DNA of 64,000 nt, from assembly GCF_001447995.1 (NCBI RefSeq), contig NZ_LDPE01000002.1, positions 248,001 through 312,000 on the forward strand, read 5' to 3'. This DNA comes from Maribacter dokdonensis DSW-8 (lineage in GTDB: Bacteria > Bacteroidota > Bacteroidia > Flavobacteriales > Flavobacteriaceae). The notes beneath the pieces are model-generated. The model was not told the DNA's origin. It did no database searches and saw only the letters and a list, made by a program, of their open reading frames with translations. This document shows positions 18,338-27,782 of the stretch, piece after piece (the first letter of the stretch is position 1; every line of letters begins with the position of its first letter). The position numbers and the translations under genes are program-made.

Positions 18338-18955
18338 ATGAACAAGAGCTTAAAGCGCATGGCTACCATGCAACGTATGCAGACTACAGGATTAGAATTG
18401 TTCTATTCCCAAGGATATTATAATACAAGTATAGACGATATCCTAAAAAGACTAGACCTCTCTAAAGGTGCTTTTTATTATCATTTTGATTCTAAGGAAG
18501 ATTTCTTTGTTCAAATCATACAGAATTTATTGGCCCGTAAAATTTACAGCACATTAATAGAGCCCATTGAAGGTCATGAGAACCCTTTAACGCTGATTAC
18601 AAAATGTTTTGACGATGCTATGGAAACCGCTGTACATAATGAAATGGATTATGGTTTTATTCTAAGTAACTTCTTATCTGAATTCAATGGAAAGAACGAA
18701 GTCATCATGAAACATTTAAATGAAATTGTAACGGTTTGGGAAGTTAACTTGGTAACTACCTTACAAAAAGGAAAATTCAACGGTTTTTTGGACAGACATG
18801 TAGATTGCGAAGCCGCTGCAACCTTTTTAATGAGTTCTTATTTTGGAGTACGCACATTAATGACCAGCTCTGCTCCTGCTGCTAAAAAATACCGATTCAT
18901 GTCTCAATTAAGACAATATTTTAAAAGTATAGAAGCAAAGGTTACCACCCCTTAA
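18338..18955 (+). CDS. TetR/AcrR-family transcriptional regulator
   Basis: 205 residues. The N-terminal helix-turn-helix domain (about 10-57) is typical: TTGLELFYSQGYYNTSIDDILKRL, then LSKGAFYYHFDSKEDFF. The C-terminal ligand domain (about 80-200) is of the kind seen in TetR_C-type regulators but does not reveal the ligand. A 14-bp palindrome lies just upstream. The gene is separated from arsS by a terminator and is convergent with the GT9 gene, the two stop regions overlapping by 4 nt, so it has no obvious operon partner in this window; its targets may be elsewhere. Confidence 0.9.
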   Translation: MNKSLKRMATMQRMQTTGLELFYSQGYYNTSIDDILKRLDLSKGAFYYHFDSKEDFFVQIIQNLLARKIYSTLIEPIEGHENPLTLITKCFDDAMETAVHNEMDYGFILSNFLSEFNGKNEVIMKHLNEIVTVWEVNLVTTLQKGKFNGFLDRHVDCEAAATFLMSSYFGVRTLMTSSAPAAKKYRFMSQLRQYFKSIEAKVTTP

Positions 18956-20004
18956 ATTGTAGGTTTTAAAATATCAACTATTTTCTGAACGATGGTTTCT
19001 GGTTTTATGGTTTCCATGACCTTATCATAACCTTCAGGGTACTTATTTCCATAAATAGAAGTTGGTATAGCAGGATACAGACTCCTGTCGGATAAAAGGG
19101 CATTTTCCTGAGGCTGATTAAAAGGTGAGAAACCAGCATAAGGATGGGTAACCCCCCAAATTGTTACGGTTGGCACAGCATACATGGCTGCCAAATGCGC
19201 ATTTCCGCTATCCATGGCGAGCATAAGGTCAAGATTGGATATGAAGCCGAGTTCCTCTGAAAATGATAGCTTTCCCGCAGCGCTAATACAATTTTTAAAC
19301 TGTTTTTCCCATGAAGCAAGAATTTCTATTTCGCTGATACCACCGCCAAATAACACCAGTTTATAGCTCTCTGAACGATCCAATTGTAAAACCACTTTTT
19401 TCATTAAGTCTAAAGGATACATTTTTCCTTTAAAAGCAGCAAAAGGGGCTATACCTATAACTTTCCGGGTATGGTTTTCAAGCAAAGTGGCAAAATCGTT
19501 AGACATGGGTTTTTTAGACATGGTCTCCATTTCGTTTTTACCAATGGGATAGCCCAGTTTGCCGAATACATCGGCATATCTTTCAAAAGTGGATCTCAAC
19601 GGCTTAAAAACATCTCTATCGGCATTTATCAAGGCTTTCTTTTCTGCCCTACCCTTGTCCAATTGTACAAATGGAATACCTGATAACCTAAAAAACTGTT
19701 TTAGTATTGAACTTCGTAAAACATTATGAATATCCGCAACTGCATCAATCTGCAATAATTGTAACTCTCTGTATAATTTCCAAAGACCTAAAATTCCTTT
19801 ATGCCTACCTTTTACATCTGCCTTAAAAACTGAAACATTAGATATATTATTGAATATAGGAACAGTAAATGCTTTTGTTAGAACAGTGATTTTTACCTGA
19901 GGATATTTTTTAACAATACCTGTGATAACAGGAACCGACATAGCAACATCTCCCATAGCGGAGAGTCGGATGACCAAAATGTGTTTATGACTATTTATTG
20001 CCAC
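18952..20004 (-). CDS. Glycosyltransferase family 9 (heptosyltransferase-like)
   Basis: 350 residues, two Rossmann-like domains of the GT-B fold. The start ILVIRLSAMGDVAMSVPVITGI and the late LMLAMDSGNAHLAAMYAVPTVTIWG are the two signature blocks of ADP-heptose:LPS heptosyltransferases. It probably adds a sugar to the LPS core at the cytoplasmic face of the inner membrane. Its first 14 nt overlap the end of the DUF4254 gene, so the two are translationally coupled; this pair recurs in Flavobacteria. Confidence 0.88.
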   Translation of the reverse strand: MAINSHKHILVIRLSAMGDVAMSVPVITGIVKKYPQVKITVLTKAFTVPIFNNISNVSVFKADVKGRHKGILGLWKLYRELQLLQIDAVADIHNVLRSSILKQFFRLSGIPFVQLDKGRAEKKALINADRDVFKPLRSTFERYADVFGKLGYPIGKNEMETMSKKPMSNDFATLLENHTRKVIGIAPFAAFKGKMYPLDLMKKVVLQLDRSESYKLVLFGGGISEIEILASWEKQFKNCISAAGKLSFSEELGFISNLDLMLAMDSGNAHLAAMYAVPTVTIWGVTHPYAGFSPFNQPQENALLSDRSLYPAIPTSIYGNKYPEGYDKVMETIKPETIVQKIVDILKPTI

Positions 20005-20593
20005 GAAGGATGGGGTTTAGTTCCTCATCATTATACATCTTCATTTGTTTATAGACCTTCATATACTTAATGCCACTTTCAATGTCAGCAAGTAACTGGT
20101 CTATAGCTTGTGAAAGATCACTTTTTTGTTCCAACAAAACTTCTAACTTGGCCTGGCATTTTTCTCTATGTGCCAAAGCAGCATCTGACCTTGTTGCTTC
20201 TACTTTCATGTGATAGATCTTTAATGCCAATATGGACAATCTATCAATTGCCCAAGCCGGACTCTCTGTATTGATAGTAGCGTTTGGCTTAACTTCTACC
20301 GATTGGTATTTTTTCAAGAAATAACTATCTATAAATTCTACCAAATCTGTTCTATCTTGATTGCTGGCATCAATTTTACGTTTTAAAACCAAAGCATCGG
20401 TAGGATCAATGTCCGGATTTCTAATGATATCCTCATAATGCCATTGAACCGTATCGATCCAATTTTTTCTATATAATAAATGCTCAATCTCCTCCTTGGA
20501 ATAGGGGTTTTCAAAACTTTGGTAAACATCATCTTTTACATGATATTTTTCAATACTGTCATTAAAAATTTTAAACGCGAATTCGCTAAACAT
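19991..20593 (-). CDS. DUF4254 domain protein
   Basis: 200 residues of mostly helical, charged sequence (NRDD-like segments, e.g. LALKIYHMKVEATRSDAALAHREKCQAKLEVLLEQKSDL) with no signal peptide or membrane segment. It matches the DUF4254 family of Bacteroidota and related phyla, often encoded next to a GT9 glycosyltransferase as here (14-nt overlap). The function is unknown; a role in LPS core assembly is suggested only by the neighbour. Confidence 0.85.
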   Translation of the reverse strand: MFSEFAFKIFNDSIEKYHVKDDVYQSFENPYSKEEIEHLLYRKNWIDTVQWHYEDIIRNPDIDPTDALVLKRKIDASNQDRTDLVEFIDSYFLKKYQSVEVKPNATINTESPAWAIDRLSILALKIYHMKVEATRSDAALAHREKCQAKLEVLLEQKSDLSQAIDQLLADIESGIKYMKVYKQMKMYNDEELNPILRGNK

Positions 20594-20607
20594 ATGAGCC
20601 TTTTTTA

Positions 20608-20615
20608 CAAAGATA
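20608..20615 (-). promoter_or_regulatory. -7 promoter element (TATCTTTG) of DUF4254-GT9 pair
   Basis: On the minus strand TATCTTTG, a perfect Bacteroidota -7 element, ends 14 nt before the DUF4254 ATG. No clear -33 TTTG is seen. Confidence 0.45.
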
Positions 20616-20632
20616 AAGTTTATAGTTGTAAC

Positions 20633-21562
20633 CTATAATTTGACCAGATAGACTATTAACGGAACTACAATGCTAGAAATGATTACAAGCTCTAAAAACT
20701 TAGGTTTTTTAATAGATTGAAGATAATTTACAATAAAGATAACCGATGGGAAAAAAGTTATTATGACCGCATTGTTGTTATCTGAGGTCACTAAAATATT
20801 CACTACCAGACCAATGATAAATGAAAATGCAATTAACCTCATAACAATAACCTTACCGACACCAGATTTACTTAGGTGAATAAATGCAGAAAATGCCATT
20901 GCCATATTCAATAGAGCATAAAGCGTCATTTTTAAGCTGGTCCACCATTTTATTGGAAAAATGGCATCATAATCAATTGCAAAATCATAATGCTCAGCTA
21001 TAAAATTAGGCTTATCAAGAAGTAAGACAACTCCATAAAGAATCATAAAAAAACAAAAACCAACAGATAAAATTACCATCCAATTTCTAATATTCTTAGG
21101 CTCATAGATATAAATTGCCGCGAATACTAAAAGTAAATATAGCAGTGCCCATTCGTAAAAGACACTTGAAATACAGATCCATAGACCTGCATCAAAAATC
21201 TTTAGCTTAATATTCTTCAAGGATTTAATACTCAGCAAACGCCTCATGGCCAATAGAAGAAAAAAACTGGTTAAAATAGCCTTACTATCACCCAAAGTTT
21301 CTGGAAAGACCACAAAAAGTAACGTGAAAAATAATATGGCATAAGAATTCGTACCAGTAAGTTTATTGCGTTTTACAATGAAATCAACAACGAATACACT
21401 GAAAAGAAGAATGGCTAAAATACCAATAGATGGCATGATTTCCACTTCACTTATTTCAAAATCAAACAAGTAAAATTGAACCGACCAATAAAATAGAAAC
21501 AAAAAAACCAGAAGAATTATGAAATTCACCGGTTTTGTTTTCTCAAAAATGCTTGAAATCAT
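20633..21562 (-). CDS. DUF6427 multi-pass membrane protein
   Basis: 309 residues with about 9-10 hydrophobic helices, e.g. FIILLVFLFLFYWSVQFYLF, SIGILAILLFSVFVVDFIV and FLELVIISSIVVPLIVYLV. It matches the flavobacterial family DUF6427, whose function is unknown. It is divergent from the small DUF6341 gene with only 40 nt between start codons; these two families commonly sit together beside purD and polysaccharide genes, so an envelope role is plausible but unproven. Confidence 0.8.
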   Translation of the reverse strand: MISSIFEKTKPVNFIILLVFLFLFYWSVQFYLFDFEISEVEIMPSIGILAILLFSVFVVDFIVKRNKLTGTNSYAILFFTLLFVVFPETLGDSKAILTSFFLLLAMRRLLSIKSLKNIKLKIFDAGLWICISSVFYEWALLYLLLVFAAIYIYEPKNIRNWMVILSVGFCFFMILYGVVLLLDKPNFIAEHYDFAIDYDAIFPIKWWTSLKMTLYALLNMAMAFSAFIHLSKSGVGKVIVMRLIAFSFIIGLVVNILVTSDNNNAVIITFFPSVIFIVNYLQSIKKPKFLELVIISSIVVPLIVYLVKL

Positions 21563-21582
21563 CTAAGCTTTTTATATTTTTG
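21554..21582 (+). promoter_or_regulatory. Promoter candidate of DUF6341 gene
   Basis: TTG at 21554-21556, an 18-nt gap and TATTTTTG at 21575-21582, 20 nt before the ATG at 21603. The -33 part overlaps the first codons of the divergent DUF6427 gene. Confidence 0.4.
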
Positions 21583-21602
21583 CTGGTAAATATAGTAATA
21601 AG

Positions 21603-21824
21603 ATGAAATCATTTTTTGAAGGTATCGCGGATTTGTTCGTAAATGTATTGTTTGCACCGTTGGATTTTTTGCGTTTTACTGATAGTTGGGCATTAGCAAA
21701 TATTCTTAATTGGATATTTATGCTAATAGGTTCAGTAGCATTTGTGTATTGGATGCTAGAGTTGAAAAAATACAATGAAAAGGGAGAAGAAGACAAGTCA
21801 AGTACTTCTCACTCTTACCTATAA
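21603..21824 (+). CDS. DUF6341 small membrane protein
   Basis: 73 residues: an amphipathic start (MKSFFEGIADLFVNVLFAPLDFLR), one clear membrane helix (NILNWIFMLIGSVAFVYWML) and a short charged tail. It matches the DUF6341 family of Flavobacteria, function unknown. It is the only plus-strand gene between 18.9 and 41.7 kb and sits between the divergent DUF6427 gene and convergent purD. Confidence 0.82.
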   Translation: MKSFFEGIADLFVNVLFAPLDFLRFTDSWALANILNWIFMLIGSVAFVYWMLELKKYNEKGEEDKSSTSHSYL

Positions 21825-21835
21825 ATAAAATACAT

Positions 21836-21876
21836 TTATTTCATCGGATTTTATAAATTGAAATCCGATGAAATAA
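21836..21876. terminator. 16-bp perfect hairpin between DUF6341 and purD
   Basis: Stem 21836-21851 pairs exactly with 21861-21876 around a 9-nt loop, in the 59-nt gap between convergent genes. It lacks a strong T run on either strand, so it may be a bidirectional terminator of weak type or an mRNA 3'-end stabiliser. Confidence 0.7.
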
Positions 21877-21883
21877 GTAATTG

Positions 21884-23155
21884 TTAAAGATCAAATCCAA
21901 GATCTTTTCTATAGTTCATACCTTCAAAGGAAAGCTTCGCTACATTTTCGTAAGACTTAGATAGTGCAGTTTTAAAATCACTTCCAAAAGAAGTTATTGC
22001 CATTACCCTACCACCATTGGTTACGACCTTACCTTCTTTAAGCGTAGTACCGGCGTGAAAAACCAAGGAATCTTCAATAGATTCAATACCAGAAATTTCT
22101 TTACCTTTCTCGTAAGACCCTGGATAACCACCGGAAACGGTCATAACCGTTGTAGCGGTTCTTTCATCCAATTGTAATTCTATGTCAGATAGTTTCTGGT
22201 CGGCTACGGCCTTTAATAAATCGACCATATCATTTTGAATACGTGGCAATACCACCTCTGTCTCAGGATCTCCCATTCTAACGTTGTATTCAATAACCTT
22301 AGGGTCATCTCCAACTTTTATAAGACCTATGAAGATAAAACCCTTGTACGGCATATTGTCCTTTTTAAGCCCCTCTACGGTAGGTTTTACAATTCGCTGC
22401 TCTATCTTGTCCATAAAAGCTTTATTAGCAAAAGGAACAGGGGAAATAGCTCCCATACCTCCCGTATTCAATCCGGTATCACCCTCTCCTATTCTTTTAT
22501 AGTCTTTTGCAGTAGGTAACACTTTATACGAATCGCCATCTGTAAGCACAAAAACGCTTAACTCAATTCCGTCTAGAAACTCCTCTATAACTACAGTAGC
22601 ACTTGCTGAGCCAAACTTTTTGTCTACTAACATAGATTTAAGTTCATTTTTGGCATCATCAAGATCATTTAAAATAACTACACCTTTACCAGCGGCAAGT
22701 CCGTCAGCTTTTAATACATAAGGAGGATTAAGCTGTTCTAAAAATTTGAATCCGTCTTTAACTGTTTCTGAAGTAAAACTTTTATACTGAGCGGTAGGAA
22801 TTTGATGGCGCATCATAAATTCTTTGGCGAATTCTTTACTACCCTCTAAAGTAGCCGCCAACTTTTCCGGACCAATTACAGCAATATTTTTTAACTCGTT
22901 ATCATCTAAAAAGAAGTCATGGATTCCATTAACTAGAGGATCCTCTGGACCAACTACCACCAATTGAATATTTTCTTTTAAAACCAATTTTTTGATTTCT
23001 TCAAAATTATTTACACCAATTGGTACATTCGTTGCGATTTTATTAGTTCCTGCATTTCCTGGCGCCACAAAAAGTTTAGAAATTTTTTCACTTTGTGCTA
23101 TTTTCCATGCGAATGTGTGCTCGCGACCTCCCGATCCTAATATTAAAATATTCAT
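21884..23155 (-). CDS. purD: Phosphoribosylamine--glycine ligase (GAR synthetase)
   Basis: 423 residues, the full length of bacterial PurD, second step of purine synthesis (phosphoribosylamine + glycine + ATP). The start MNILILGSGGREHTFAWKIAQS is the family signature, and the ATP-grasp core shows YVLKADGLAAGKGVVI, VIEEFLDGIELSVFVLTDG and EYNVRMGDPETEVVLPRI. It is a cytoplasmic enzyme. It is transcribed in the same direction as the polysaccharide locus and lies 29 nt after the UDP-glucuronate decarboxylase gene, so it may be read through from that operon. Confidence 0.97.
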   Translation of the reverse strand: MNILILGSGGREHTFAWKIAQSEKISKLFVAPGNAGTNKIATNVPIGVNNFEEIKKLVLKENIQLVVVGPEDPLVNGIHDFFLDDNELKNIAVIGPEKLAATLEGSKEFAKEFMMRHQIPTAQYKSFTSETVKDGFKFLEQLNPPYVLKADGLAAGKGVVILNDLDDAKNELKSMLVDKKFGSASATVVIEEFLDGIELSVFVLTDGDSYKVLPTAKDYKRIGEGDTGLNTGGMGAISPVPFANKAFMDKIEQRIVKPTVEGLKKDNMPYKGFIFIGLIKVGDDPKVIEYNVRMGDPETEVVLPRIQNDMVDLLKAVADQKLSDIELQLDERTATTVMTVSGGYPGSYEKGKEISGIESIEDSLVFHAGTTLKEGKVVTNGGRVMAITSFGSDFKTALSKSYENVAKLSFEGMNYRKDLGFDL

Positions 23156-23184
23156 TTTATAAATAACCTTGTTTATTGCATAAT

Positions 23185-24165
23185 TTATCTTGTCGTCGAA
23201 AAATCCCTATGTTCTTTCTTCTGTAATTCCTCTGTAGACAACGATTTGAAATAATCGTATACGATTTTTAGTCCTTCTGCCCTATGTACCTTTGGTTCCC
23301 ACCCCAAGATTTCTTTAGCTTTACTAATATCAGGTTGCCTCTGCGTAGGATCATCTTGAGGAAGAGGCTTATAGATAACTTTTTGTTTAGTTCCTGTTAA
23401 TGCTATAATCTCTTCGGCGAATTCCTTAATGGTAGTTTCGTGCGGGTTTCCAATATTAATAGGATCTGTATAATCACTGAATAACAATCGGTATATTCCT
23501 TCTACCTGGTCATCGATATAGCAAAATGAACGACTTTGAGAACCATCTCCAAAAACCGTTAAATCTTCTCCACGTAACGCTTGACCCATAAATGCTGGAA
23601 CCACTCTACCATCGTTTAAACGCATTCTAGACCCATAGGTATTAAATATGCGAACAATACGAGTATCTAGTCCATGATGTCTATGATAAGCCATTGTAAT
23701 GGACTCCATGAAGCGCTTGGCTTCATCATATACTCCACGCGGTCCTATTGGGTTTACATTACCAAAATATTCTTCGTTCTGAGGGTGTACTAACGGATCT
23801 CCATAAACTTCAGAAGTTGACGCCACCAAAATTCTTGCATCCTTTTCCTTTGCAAGTCCAAGTAAGTTTAGCGTACCTAAAGAACCAACCTTTAATGTCT
23901 TAATTGGAATCTTTAAATAATCTATGGGGCTTGCTGGAGAGGCAAAATGCAAAATATAATCCAATTTACCAGAAATATGAACAAACTTTGTTACATCATG
24001 ATGATGAAACTCAAAATTTGATAATGGAAACAAATGAGAAATGTTATTTAAATCACCTGTAATAAGGTTGTCCATCCCGATGACATGAAACCCTTCACTA
24101 ATGAAACGGTCGCATAAATGAGAACCTAAAAACCCTGCAGCGCCTGTTATTAGTATTTTTTTCAT
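23185..24165 (-). CDS. UDP-glucuronate decarboxylase (UDP-xylose synthase)
   Basis: 326 residues, extended short-chain dehydrogenase. NAD motif GAAGFLGSH near the N-terminus, substrate region [25 protein letters not shown] and catalytic YDEAK (Tyr-x3-Lys), followed by [21 protein letters not shown] and [14 protein letters not shown], blocks characteristic of UXS and not of generic epimerases. It oxidises and decarboxylates UDP-glucuronate to UDP-xylose, presumably for the polymer made by the upstream genes. The precursor-making UDP-glucose dehydrogenase is not in the window. Confidence 0.9.
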   Translation of the reverse strand: MKKILITGAAGFLGSHLCDRFISEGFHVIGMDNLITGDLNNISHLFPLSNFEFHHHDVTKFVHISGKLDYILHFASPASPIDYLKIPIKTLKVGSLGTLNLLGLAKEKDARILVASTSEVYGDPLVHPQNEEYFGNVNPIGPRGVYDEAKRFMESITMAYHRHHGLDTRIVRIFNTYGSRMRLNDGRVVPAFMGQALRGEDLTVFGDGSQSRSFCYIDDQVEGIYRLLFSDYTDPINIGNPHETTIKEFAEEIIALTGTKQKVIYKPLPQDDPTQRQPDISKAKEILGWEPKVHRAEGLKIVYDYFKSLSTEELQKKEHRDFSTTR

Positions 24166-24175
24166 ATTATTTTAG

Positions 24176-25540
24176 TTATATACCTCTTGAAAAAAGAACT
24201 GTAGTTACAGTTTTAAAAATAATTCTTAAATCGAGAGTTATCGAACGGTTTTTAATATAATATAAATCATATTCCAACTTCTTGATAGAATCTTCAAGAT
24301 TCTCTCCATACTTATACTTAACTTGAGCCCAACCTGTAATACCGGGCTTAATAAGGTGACGAGTACCGTAAAAAGGTACTAACGAATTCAACTGGTTAAC
24401 AAAAACTCTTCTCTCAGGTCTTGGTCCAATAAATTGCATATCGCCCTTTATAACCGATAATATTTGAGGTAACTCATCAATTCTAAATACTCTCAATATT
24501 CTTCCAAATGGAGTTATTCTAGCATCATTCTTTACCGCCATCTTGGCCCCTTCCTTTTCAGCATTAACTACCATTGATCGAAACTTATAAATTTTAAACT
24601 CATTTCCATGAAGCCCAACTCTTTTTTGAGTATAAAATAAAGGTCCTCTATTAAAAAAGAAATTCAAAATAAAAACCACCGGAATACAGAACAATAAGAC
24701 CAAACCAACAAAAATCGATAGAATAAGATTCACAATAAAACTAAATATTGTATGTAAATACCTAATTTTTCTATTTCTTAATTGCAATATTTCATAAAAA
24801 CTGTCATTATGAGATTGTATAGGTAATGCTTCATAAGTATTTTCATAAAAAGAAGTATAGGATATAACCTCTTTGCCTTTTAAAATGGATTTTAAAAGTA
24901 GTTTTTCCAAATCATCCGGAAAATCACTATAATTTTTAATATTCACTATCCAAGAGTCGACTTTTTCTGTTGCAACAAAAAACTTATTTCTTATTTCATT
25001 GTGCTGATTAAGATTATATGTCAGTTTTACCTTATAAAAAGTTTCAACATCGCCGCCATCAATAGAAGAGGTTACTTCCCTAAAATGTTTTTCTGTTTCC
25101 TTATCATAAATTAGTAATACATTTTTAGTCGTAGGTATAACTCTAAAAACATTTACAAAGAACAATCTCCAAAGAGCAACTTCTATTGGTGTTAGAATTA
25201 GGAAGACCAGCAATGGAATTCTCCAAAAACTAGTGTCAAAAAACAATACAGAAAATATAAAAACAGTGAAAACAAATAAAGCAGTAATATACAGTGCCTG
25301 TGAAACAACATACTTTCTTTTTAAGGTTTTCTGTAGATTATATAAATCCAAAATGTAAGAAAGCGTTAGAAACGAAAACACTCCAAATACAGTTATTATA
25401 ACCTTTAATTTAAAAGACGCAAATTCAATATCAATAGCATTATTGATAAAAACATTTAGACTTGCTATTATAATAACCAAATCCCCAACTAAGAGAATAA
25501 ACTTACGTTCTATTGAATTTAAAATTGAAGGATTGGGCAT
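24176..25540 (-). CDS. Exopolysaccharide polyprenyl glycosylphosphotransferase (initiating, WcaJ-like)
   Basis: 454 residues. Four N-terminal membrane helices (about 10-115), a soluble linker, a fifth membrane helix (about 268-292) and a catalytic bacterial-sugar-transferase domain (about 300-454) with GPLFYTQKRVGLHGNEFKIY, KFRSM, RIDELPQ, GPRPERRVFV and LIKPGITGWAQVKYKYG. It would transfer a sugar-1-phosphate to undecaprenyl phosphate and so start the repeat unit. It lies near the 3' end of the locus, 10 nt before the UXS gene. Confidence 0.93.
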   Translation of the reverse strand: MPNPSILNSIERKFILLVGDLVIIIASLNVFINNAIDIEFASFKLKVIITVFGVFSFLTLSYILDLYNLQKTLKRKYVVSQALYITALFVFTVFIFSVLFFDTSFWRIPLLVFLILTPIEVALWRLFFVNVFRVIPTTKNVLLIYDKETEKHFREVTSSIDGGDVETFYKVKLTYNLNQHNEIRNKFFVATEKVDSWIVNIKNYSDFPDDLEKLLLKSILKGKEVISYTSFYENTYEALPIQSHNDSFYEILQLRNRKIRYLHTIFSFIVNLILSIFVGLVLLFCIPVVFILNFFFNRGPLFYTQKRVGLHGNEFKIYKFRSMVVNAEKEGAKMAVKNDARITPFGRILRVFRIDELPQILSVIKGDMQFIGPRPERRVFVNQLNSLVPFYGTRHLIKPGITGWAQVKYKYGENLEDSIKKLEYDLYYIKNRSITLDLRIIFKTVTTVLFSRGI

Positions 25541-25563
25541 AACACTAATTAAAGATTCGCAAT

Positions 25564-26700
25564 TTATACTAAATTTTTCCTAATACTTGTATTGCAAAAG
25601 AAAACAGTAAAGAAAATAAAAAAGAAAAGACCTCTTTGCAAATACATAAAATCTTCAATTAAACATAAACTTATTACTAAAACTAAAAAATATTGAAACA
25701 ATGAATTGTTGGTTTTAAATGCTAAATAAATTACATATCCCAACAAACTAGTTAATATAGAAAACCCTAAAAATCCGTTCGACAAAAGTTCTTTTAAAAA
25801 TGAATTATGTGGAATTAGTGTTGTAACCACATCGTTTATTGTAACCGTATGCTTTAAAATATTCTTTTCTCCTATTCCAAATAAAAAATTCTCGTCTATT
25901 ATTTCAACAGATCTTGAAAAAAACACAGTCCTGTCATAATATGATTTTGTTAGTGATTTGAAAATCCATTCTTTAATAAGAAAGAAACCAACCAAAACAC
26001 TTAAAAATAATGGGATTACCAAGACCCTGTAGTTTTTCAATAACAAGAGCGTATTAACTAATAAAAAAATACCCATGGTTAATTTTGAACCTAAAAAAAA
26101 TATAGCACATAATTCAAGTAAAAAAATAAGACCATATAGCGCTTTTAACTTAACATTCTTTAGCCTAAGAAAATTTCTTAACACATATACAGATGAAAAA
26201 ACTATATAAGCACCAATATAAGATCTATGAAAAGTACCAGGAAAATTATTTTCTATTGCCCAAAATAAATAATTGTCAATTTGAACCGTATACCTTGGGT
26301 GCGTATAAATAAAATAGAAATAATAAAGTATACAATATACTATGTAAACTAAAACACCACCTGTAAAAATATCTAAAATAGATTTTTGTATTGACTTTAA
26401 TTTTAATTTATCCTTAATATTAAAAATCAATATTGGAAGAACAGAACAAATAATCTTCACATCATTTATAATAGTGTTTTCAAAAAAACTCCTACCAGAA
26501 AATACCAAGGACAATAAATCAGACAGGAAAAACAAAAGAAACAACAAAGACAAAGAATCAATACCAATTGGTTTTTTTATTAAAAAAAAACAGTTTAAAA
26601 TCAATAAACCTGCAGCAATTGACAATACAATCAAAGGTAAGGGCAAGGGTAAAACTAATGCAAAAATGTAAAACCCAATAAAGTTCTTATCTAGCTTCAT
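25564..26700 (-). CDS. O-antigen ligase family membrane protein
   Basis: 378 residues, 10-12 membrane helices, very AT-rich codons. The long periplasmic loop and the segment FGIGEKNILKHTVTINDV, then PHNSFLKELLSNGFLGF, match the conserved Wzy_C region (O-antigen ligase/polymerase superfamily), where the PHN-F motif is typical. It could be the polymerase or the ligase of the polymer; an EpsG-type protein in the same locus is the other candidate polymerase. The start overlaps the preceding glycosyltransferase gene by 4 nt. Confidence 0.8.
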   Translation of the reverse strand: MKLDKNFIGFYIFALVLPLPLPLIVLSIAAGLLILNCFFLIKKPIGIDSLSLLFLLFFLSDLLSLVFSGRSFFENTIINDVKIICSVLPILIFNIKDKLKLKSIQKSILDIFTGGVLVYIVYCILYYFYFIYTHPRYTVQIDNYLFWAIENNFPGTFHRSYIGAYIVFSSVYVLRNFLRLKNVKLKALYGLIFLLELCAIFFLGSKLTMGIFLLVNTLLLLKNYRVLVIPLFLSVLVGFFLIKEWIFKSLTKSYYDRTVFFSRSVEIIDENFLFGIGEKNILKHTVTINDVVTTLIPHNSFLKELLSNGFLGFSILTSLLGYVIYLAFKTNNSLFQYFLVLVISLCLIEDFMYLQRGLFFFIFFTVFFCNTSIRKNLV

Positions 26701-27782
26701 AAACTATCATAGATTCTAAGCAGTTTTGTCATTATTTTTACATTTGAAAAATGAGAGATTACTCTTTTTTTTGCATTTTCTCCCATTAAATCAACCAATT
26801 GATTATCAAAAGACAATTTATCAATAGCCTGAGCTAATTCTATTATATTGGAAGGTTCAACTGTAATTCCTGTAACATTATCAAGACTCACAAAAGGGAC
26901 CCCAGTTGGCAAATTAGTATTAATTACAGGTTTGCCATAAGACATCGCCTCCAATTGAATAATCCCAAATGCTTCACTAGCAGCAATTGAGGGAAAAACG
27001 AAAAACAAACATTTTTTTAATAAATTCCGTTTCTCTTCTTCACTGACAAATTGATTTATAAACTTGATTTTTCTTGTGGATTTATTTTGATACTTTGTGA
27101 TCAACTCCACTATATCTTTATCTCCATCACCTACTATAAATAGTTCTTTTCTTGTTTTAGCTTTCAAATAGGCTTGTAATAAGACATCAATACCTTTGTA
27201 GTACGAGAGTCTTCCTAAACATAAAATATACTCTCCTTTTGATAACTTTTCATCTATTGGATTCAAATTAATCCCTAAAGGTAATATTGATACTTTATTC
27301 TCAAATTTTTTCAAAACCTTCGAGAATTTAAGCAAATTAGGGGACGTTGTAGTTATAATAGATGCTTTCTTGCATAAATGTGATTGAAAAACCTCTACAA
27401 GTCGTTTTAAAGATTTTTGCTTTATAATATCACTGTGCCATGTAACAACAATCTTTCTCTTACTACTAATAAACAACGAAAGTAAAGATGCCAATGGAAA
27501 CGGTTCGTGAAAATGAAATAAATCATGAGATTTATATAATTTGAAGAAATGATAAAAAAAAGAAACTGAAAGTGGCATAGACATAAAAGTTCCAAAAGAA
27601 GAACACCTCACTATTTCAACCCCATCAATATTTTCCTTTACCGTCTTAAAAGTAAAATTTTTATGAATACACAAAACCTTGACCTTGTGTAGATTTTTTA
27701 AAGCTTGAGCGTATTGACTTACTACAGTCTCCACACCCCCAATATCTGGATAATAATATTTATTTACTTGTAAAACCTTCAA
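26697..27782 (-). CDS. Glycosyltransferase family 4 protein
   Basis: 361 residues, GT-B fold. N-terminal MKVLQVNKYYYPDIGGVETVVSQ (the G-G-x-E loop), C-terminal nucleotide-sugar domain with ILCLGRLSYYKGIDVLLQAY and the EX7E region EAFGIIQLEAMSYGKPVI. A retaining glycosyltransferase acting on the lipid-linked repeat unit at the cytoplasmic face; donor and acceptor cannot be read. It overlaps the upstream gene by 23 nt and the downstream gene by 4 nt. Confidence 0.9.
   Translation of the reverse strand: MKVLQVNKYYYPDIGGVETVVSQYAQALKNLHKVKVLCIHKNFTFKTVKENIDGVEIVRCSSFGTFMSMPLSVSFFYHFFKLYKSHDLFHFHEPFPLASLLSLFISSKRKIVVTWHSDIIKQKSLKRLVEVFQSHLCKKASIITTTSPNLLKFSKVLKKFENKVSILPLGINLNPIDEKLSKGEYILCLGRLSYYKGIDVLLQAYLKAKTRKELFIVGDGDKDIVELITKYQNKSTRKIKFINQFVSEEEKRNLLKKCLFFVFPSIAASEAFGIIQLEAMSYGKPVINTNLPTGVPFVSLDNVTGITVEPSNIIELAQAIDKLSFDNQLVDLMGENAKKRVISHFSNVKIMTKLLRIYDSL

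Noticed and set aside
19991..20004. Frameshift suspected at the DUF4254/GT9 overlap
   Set aside because: Both proteins have complete family ends; a 14-nt overlap is normal coupling.
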